Positions 4,404-6,715 of a DNA stretch of 6,715 nucleotides are shown here, in pieces. Location of the stretch: contig PMKG01000157.1 of assembly GCA_003157675.1 (NCBI GenBank), positions 7,644 through 14,358 of the forward strand. The letters run 5' to 3'. The stretch's first letter is position 1, and every line of letters begins with the position of its first letter. The DNA is from Acidobacteriota bacterium. Its GTDB lineage: Bacteria > Acidobacteriota > Vicinamibacteria > Vicinamibacterales > Fen-181. Below the pieces are notes generated by a model. It ran no database searches. It was given only the letters and a program-made list of their open reading frames with translations, and was not told where the DNA came from. The position numbers and the translations under genes were made by a program.

Positions 4404-6119
4404 CTAATTATCGTCCATGGTACTAATATCGCCGATCGGTTGTCCCAGTTCCTGCGCGCGCAGCACCCGGCGCAGGATCTTGCCGCTGCGCGTCTTCGGC
4501 ACCTTGTCGACAAACGCGATCTCCTGCGGCATCGCGAGCGGCGACAGGCGCTTCCGCACGTGGTTCATGATGCTCAGCTCGAGGTCCGCGCTCGGCGTGA
4601 AGCCCGGGCGGAGCGCGACGAACACCTTTACCACCTCCATGTTCACCGGGTCCGGCTTGCCGATGGCCGCCGACTCGGCGACCGCCTCGTGCTCGAGCAA
4701 GGCGCTTTCGATCTCGAACGGCCCCACCAGGTGCCCGCCCGTGTTGATGACGTCGTCGTCTCTGCCGCAGAACCAGAAGTAGCCGTCGCGGTCGAGGCTC
4801 GCCTGGTCGCCGCAGATGTACCAGCCGTTGAGGAACTTCCCGTAATAGGTGGCCGAGTTGTTCCAGTAGGTCCGCATCATGCTCGGCCACGGCGGCCGGA
4901 TCGCAATCAGCCCGACGCGACCAGGGCTCGTGATCGGCTCACCGCTGCGCGGATCGACCACCGCCGCTTCGAGCGCGGGAAACGGCCGACCCATGCTCCC
5001 CGGCTTCACCGGCATGCCGGGGAGGTTGGTGATCATGATCGCGCCGGTCTCGGTCTGCCAGAAGGTGTCGTGGAAGTCGAGGCCGAACGCCTCGCGGCCC
5101 CACCGCACCGCCTCGGGGTTGAGCGGCTCGCCGACGCTGCACATGTGACGCAGGCTCGAGTGATCGTGCCGCGCCACCGGATCGAGGCCGTCCTTCATGA
5201 GCATGCGAATCGCGGTCGGCGCGGTGTACCAGACCGTGACGCGGTGCTTCTCGATCGTCTGGTACCACCGGTCGCTCGAGAAGCCGGCGTCGAGCACGAC
5301 CTCGGTCGCGCCCATCGCCCACGGCCCGATGATGCCGTAGCTCGTGCCCGTCACCCAGCCCGGGTCGGCCGTGCACCAGTAGACATCGTCGTCTTTCAGA
5401 TCGAGCACGACCTTCGACGTGAGGTACTGGGCGAACACGCTCCCGTGCACGTGCATGGCGCCCTTCGGCTTGCCGGTCGTGCCGCTCGTGTAGTGCAGCA
5501 CGCTCGGCGTCTCCGGAAACGCCCTGAAGGCCGGGAAGGTCACCAGCTGGTTGGCCATCATCGAGTACGCCACTTCGCCCTCGCGGAGCGGCCGGCCGTC
5601 GGCCTCCTGGTCGATCACGATGATGGTTTTCAGCGACGGCACCCGCTCGCGCACCCGTCGCACCTTCCCGAGGTGCTTGCGCTCGGTGATGATCGCCGTG
5701 GCCGCGCTGTCCTCCATGCGCGAGTGGAGCGCGTCCTCACCGAACGCCGAGAAGAGCGGTTCGACGACGGCGCCGAGCTTGAGGATGCCCATGAAACCGA
5801 TATAAAGCTCCGGGACGCGGTCGAGGAAGAGACACACCCGGTCGAGATTCCTGATGCCGAGGCCGCGAAGAAACGCCGCCCACCCGTTGGTGAGCAGCAT
5901 GAGGTCGCGATACGTGAAGCGCCGCAGTTCCCCCTCGTGGTTCTCGTGCACGAGCGCGACCTTGTCGCCCCGGCCGGCCATGACGTGCCGGTCGATGCAG
6001 AGATCCGCGATGTTGAGCGAGCCGCCCTCGACGACACCCAGCTCGCGCCGGGCGACGTCCCACGTGATAGCCGACCGCAGTTGCTGATAGTCCACCGTGC
6101 GGGACTGCACTGACTCCAT
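4404..6119 (-). CDS. acsA: Acetyl-CoA synthetase, AMP-forming (AcsA-type, short form)
   Basis: It activates acetate (possibly also propionate) with ATP to the acyl-AMP and then to acyl-CoA. From the chosen start the protein is 571 residues, essentially the length of Bacillus AcsA and shorter than the 650-residue Acs of enterobacteria. Motifs in order: P-loop YTSGTTGKPKG (210-220), DDDVYWCTADPGWVTGTSYG (243-262), SVGEPLNPE (328-336), DTFWQTETG (351-359), GWYICGD (432-438), the hinge region GRDDDVINTGGHLVGPFEIE (452-471), and PKTRSGKILRR (541-551) with the adenylation lysine Lys547. Trp354 in FWQTETG corresponds to the tryptophan that keeps the acid pocket small in Acs, favouring acetate. The open frame extends 27 codons upstream to 6200, but GGAGG sits just before the ATG at 6119, and the extension is Arg-rich and unlike the family. 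Lys547 is also the known site of inhibitory acetylation in Acs. Confidence 0.92.
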   Translation of the reverse strand: MESVQSRTVDYQQLRSAITWDVARRELGVVEGGSLNIADLCIDRHVMAGRGDKVALVHENHEGELRRFTYRDLMLLTNGWAAFLRGLGIRNLDRVCLFLDRVPELYIGFMGILKLGAVVEPLFSAFGEDALHSRMEDSAATAIITERKHLGKVRRVRERVPSLKTIIVIDQEADGRPLREGEVAYSMMANQLVTFPAFRAFPETPSVLHYTSGTTGKPKGAMHVHGSVFAQYLTSKVVLDLKDDDVYWCTADPGWVTGTSYGIIGPWAMGATEVVLDAGFSSDRWYQTIEKHRVTVWYTAPTAIRMLMKDGLDPVARHDHSSLRHMCSVGEPLNPEAVRWGREAFGLDFHDTFWQTETGAIMITNLPGMPVKPGSMGRPFPALEAAVVDPRSGEPITSPGRVGLIAIRPPWPSMMRTYWNNSATYYGKFLNGWYICGDQASLDRDGYFWFCGRDDDVINTGGHLVGPFEIESALLEHEAVAESAAIGKPDPVNMEVVKVFVALRPGFTPSADLELSIMNHVRKRLSPLAMPQEIAFVDKVPKTRSGKILRRVLRAQELGQPIGDISTMDDN

Positions 6120-6123
6120 GGTG

Positions 6124-6128
6124 CCTCC
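6124..6128 (-). promoter_or_regulatory. Shine-Dalgarno deciding the acsA start
   Basis: The minus strand reads GGAGG, four bases (CACC), then ATG at 6119-6117. No comparable site precedes the longer alternative start at 6200, so the shorter protein is preferred. Confidence 0.75.
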
Positions 6129-6190
6129 AGGGCCTGAGTGGTGAAGACGGAGCCGCCGAACCGTGGGGGCAGAAGGGTAACGGAAGCGGA

Positions 6191-6199
6191 AGTCTAGCA
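6191..6199 (-). promoter_or_regulatory. Possible extended -10 promoter for acsA
   Basis: The minus strand carries TGCTAGACT: a TG followed by one base and TAGACT (four of six matches to TATAAT). It would give a leader of roughly 65 nt before the ATG at 6119. No -35 box lies at a workable distance; the TTGAGC hexamers in the neighbouring heptads are at 12 and 26 bp spacing, too short and too long. Low confidence. Confidence 0.3.
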
Positions 6200-6207
6200 C
6201 AGGGGAA

Positions 6208-6242
6208 GGCTCAAGGCTCAGGGCTCAAGGCTCAGGGCTCAG
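6208..6242. repeat. Five tandem heptads (GGCTCAR family)
   Basis: Perfectly phased units: GGCTCAA, GGCTCAG, GGCTCAA, GGCTCAG, GGCTCAG, followed by a decaying GGGACGAGG. It occupies the divergent gap between acsA and the glycine C-acetyltransferase gene, just upstream of the proposed promoters for both. It is a third heptad family, different in sequence from those in the two convergent gaps but of the same 7-bp period and the same GGnnnnn style. Confidence 0.9.
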
Positions 6243-6271
6243 GGACGAGGAGCGAGCGGCGTGTAGAGCCC

Positions 6272-6293
6272 GGGAACCGTTCCCCGCTATACT
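6272..6293 (+). promoter_or_regulatory. Operator-like palindrome plus -10 box for the kbl gene (probably leaderless)
   Basis: GGGAAC-C-GTTCCC (6272-6284) is a perfect 6+1+6 inverted repeat. Three bases later comes TATACT (6288-6293), a good -10 hexamer. A transcript from it would begin at about 6299-6302, that is, at or next to the ATG at 6302. No Shine-Dalgarno lies before that ATG, in agreement with a leaderless message. The palindrome would lie in the -10/-35 spacer region, a usual place for repressor binding or for an activator replacing the missing -35. Confidence 0.5.
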
Positions 6294-6301
6294 CGCCAGC
6301 G

Positions 6302-6715
6302 ATGCCTACCGATCCCCTGCACTACCTCGGCGTGGAGCTCCAGTCGCTGCGCGACCAAGGCGCCGCCCTCGACATCAGGGTCCTCGACGGCGCGCAGGCG
6401 GCCAGGGCCTCCATCGACGGCCGCAGCGTCGTGAACCTCTCGTCCAACAACTACCTCGGCCTGACGACGCATCCGAAGCTGAAGCAGCGCGCGATCGAGG
6501 CGATCGAGCGGTACGGGGTCGGCACCGGCTCGGTCCGGCCGATCGCGGGGACGATGGACCTGCACGAGGAACTCGAGCGCCGGCTCGCCGCCTTCAAGCA
6601 GACCGAGGCGACGGTGGTTTTCCAGAGCGGGTTCACGGCCAACGCCGGCACGGTCTCGTCGATCCTGACGCGCGAAGACGTGGTCGTGTCGGACGAACTG
6701 AACCACGCCAGCATC
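6302..6715 (+). CDS. kbl: Glycine C-acetyltransferase (2-amino-3-ketobutyrate CoA ligase), N-terminal part
   Basis: This PLP enzyme of the alpha-oxoamine synthase family converts 2-amino-3-oxobutyrate plus CoA to glycine plus acetyl-CoA, the second step of threonine breakdown via threonine dehydrogenase. The first 138 residues are present; the right edge cuts the gene before the PLP-lysine. Visible landmarks: VVNLSSNNYLGLTTHPKL (43-60), YGVGTGSVRPIAGTMDLHEE (71-90), and VVFQSGFTANAGTVSS with SDELNHASI (130-138), whose His lies in the region that stacks on PLP. The pattern is closest to Bacillus/Thermus-type KBL. Related 8-amino-7-oxononanoate synthase (BioF) is the main alternative, and serine palmitoyltransferase is less likely because its GTNGSRMLNGT motif is absent. 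The ATG lacks a Shine-Dalgarno, and a -10 box lies only 8 bp upstream. Confidence 0.88.
   Translation, partial: MPTDPLHYLGVELQSLRDQGAALDIRVLDGAQAARASIDGRSVVNLSSNNYLGLTTHPKLKQRAIEAIERYGVGTGSVRPIAGTMDLHEELERRLAAFKQTEATVVFQSGFTANAGTVSSILTREDVVVSDELNHASI

Noticed and set aside
4344..6113. 589-codon open frame on the plus strand opposite acsA
   Set aside because: An antisense shadow of a strongly conserved ligase, with no ribosome site or domain of its own.
6128..6136. CAGG-G-CCTG palindrome at the acsA leader
   Set aside because: Only 4-bp arms in GC-rich DNA and overlapping the ribosome site; expected by chance.
6120..6200. 27-codon N-terminal extension of acsA to an ATG at 6200
   Set aside because: The extension is Arg/His-rich, unlike the family, and the GGAGG just before 6119 supports the shorter form, which has the usual length.
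6208..6228. TTGAGC hexamers in the heptads as -35 boxes for acsA
   Set aside because: Spacing to the possible -10 at 6196-6191 is 12 or 26 bp, outside the usual 16-19.

Overview
The window is a GC-rich, tightly packed bacterial chromosomal segment with five complete or near-complete protein genes plus two genes cut by the window edges counted among the six coding features. No rRNA, tRNA, CRISPR, transposase or phage gene was seen. The GC-biased third codon positions, the short AcsA-type ligase, the CoA-transferase/GNAT fusion and intergenic gaps filled with short G-rich 7-bp repeats suggest a soil or sediment bacterium. My best guess is Acidobacteriota (Vicinamibacteria-like); this is a guess from overall style, not from a marker gene.

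Layout: (1) 2-388, plus strand, the C-terminal third of an isocitrate dehydrogenase. (2) 389-474, a convergent gap of inverted 7-bp repeats. (3) 475-1902, minus strand, a stand-alone CoA-acylating aldehyde dehydrogenase resembling the N-terminal half of AdhE. (4) 1903-2010, a divergent promoter gap centred on a perfect 9+7+9 inverted repeat. (5) 2011-3900, plus strand, a two-domain protein: acetyl-CoA hydrolase/transferase followed by a Pat-like GNAT acetyltransferase. (6) 3901-4053, a convergent gap with a G-rich heptad array and a long hairpin made of a second heptad family. (7) 4054-4305, minus strand, a small acyl carrier protein, preceded by a 98-bp gap with a strong dyad and then (8) 4404-6119, minus strand, an AcsA-type acetyl-CoA synthetase; the two probably form an operon. 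(9) 6120-6301, a divergent gap with a third heptad family and a probable leaderless promoter. (10) 6302 to the right edge, plus strand, the start of a glycine C-acetyltransferase (KBL-type alpha-oxoamine synthase).

Almost every gene handles acetyl-CoA or its immediate relatives: acetaldehyde to acetyl-CoA (aldehyde dehydrogenase), acetyl-CoA to acetate or CoA transfer (hydrolase/transferase), acetate to acetyl-CoA (AcsA), threonine-derived 2-amino-3-oxobutyrate to acetyl-CoA plus glycine (KBL), and oxidation in the TCA cycle (isocitrate dehydrogenase). The most interesting functional idea is that the GNAT domain fused to the CoA-transferase may acetylate the nearby AcsA at its conserved PKTRSGK lysine, as Pat does to Acs in Salmonella. 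The most interesting DNA-level signal is the gap architecture: phase-locked 7-bp arrays, a different family in different gaps, starting at or near the TAG stop codons, often G-quadruplex capable, and folded around a CACGCGTG core in both convergent gaps.
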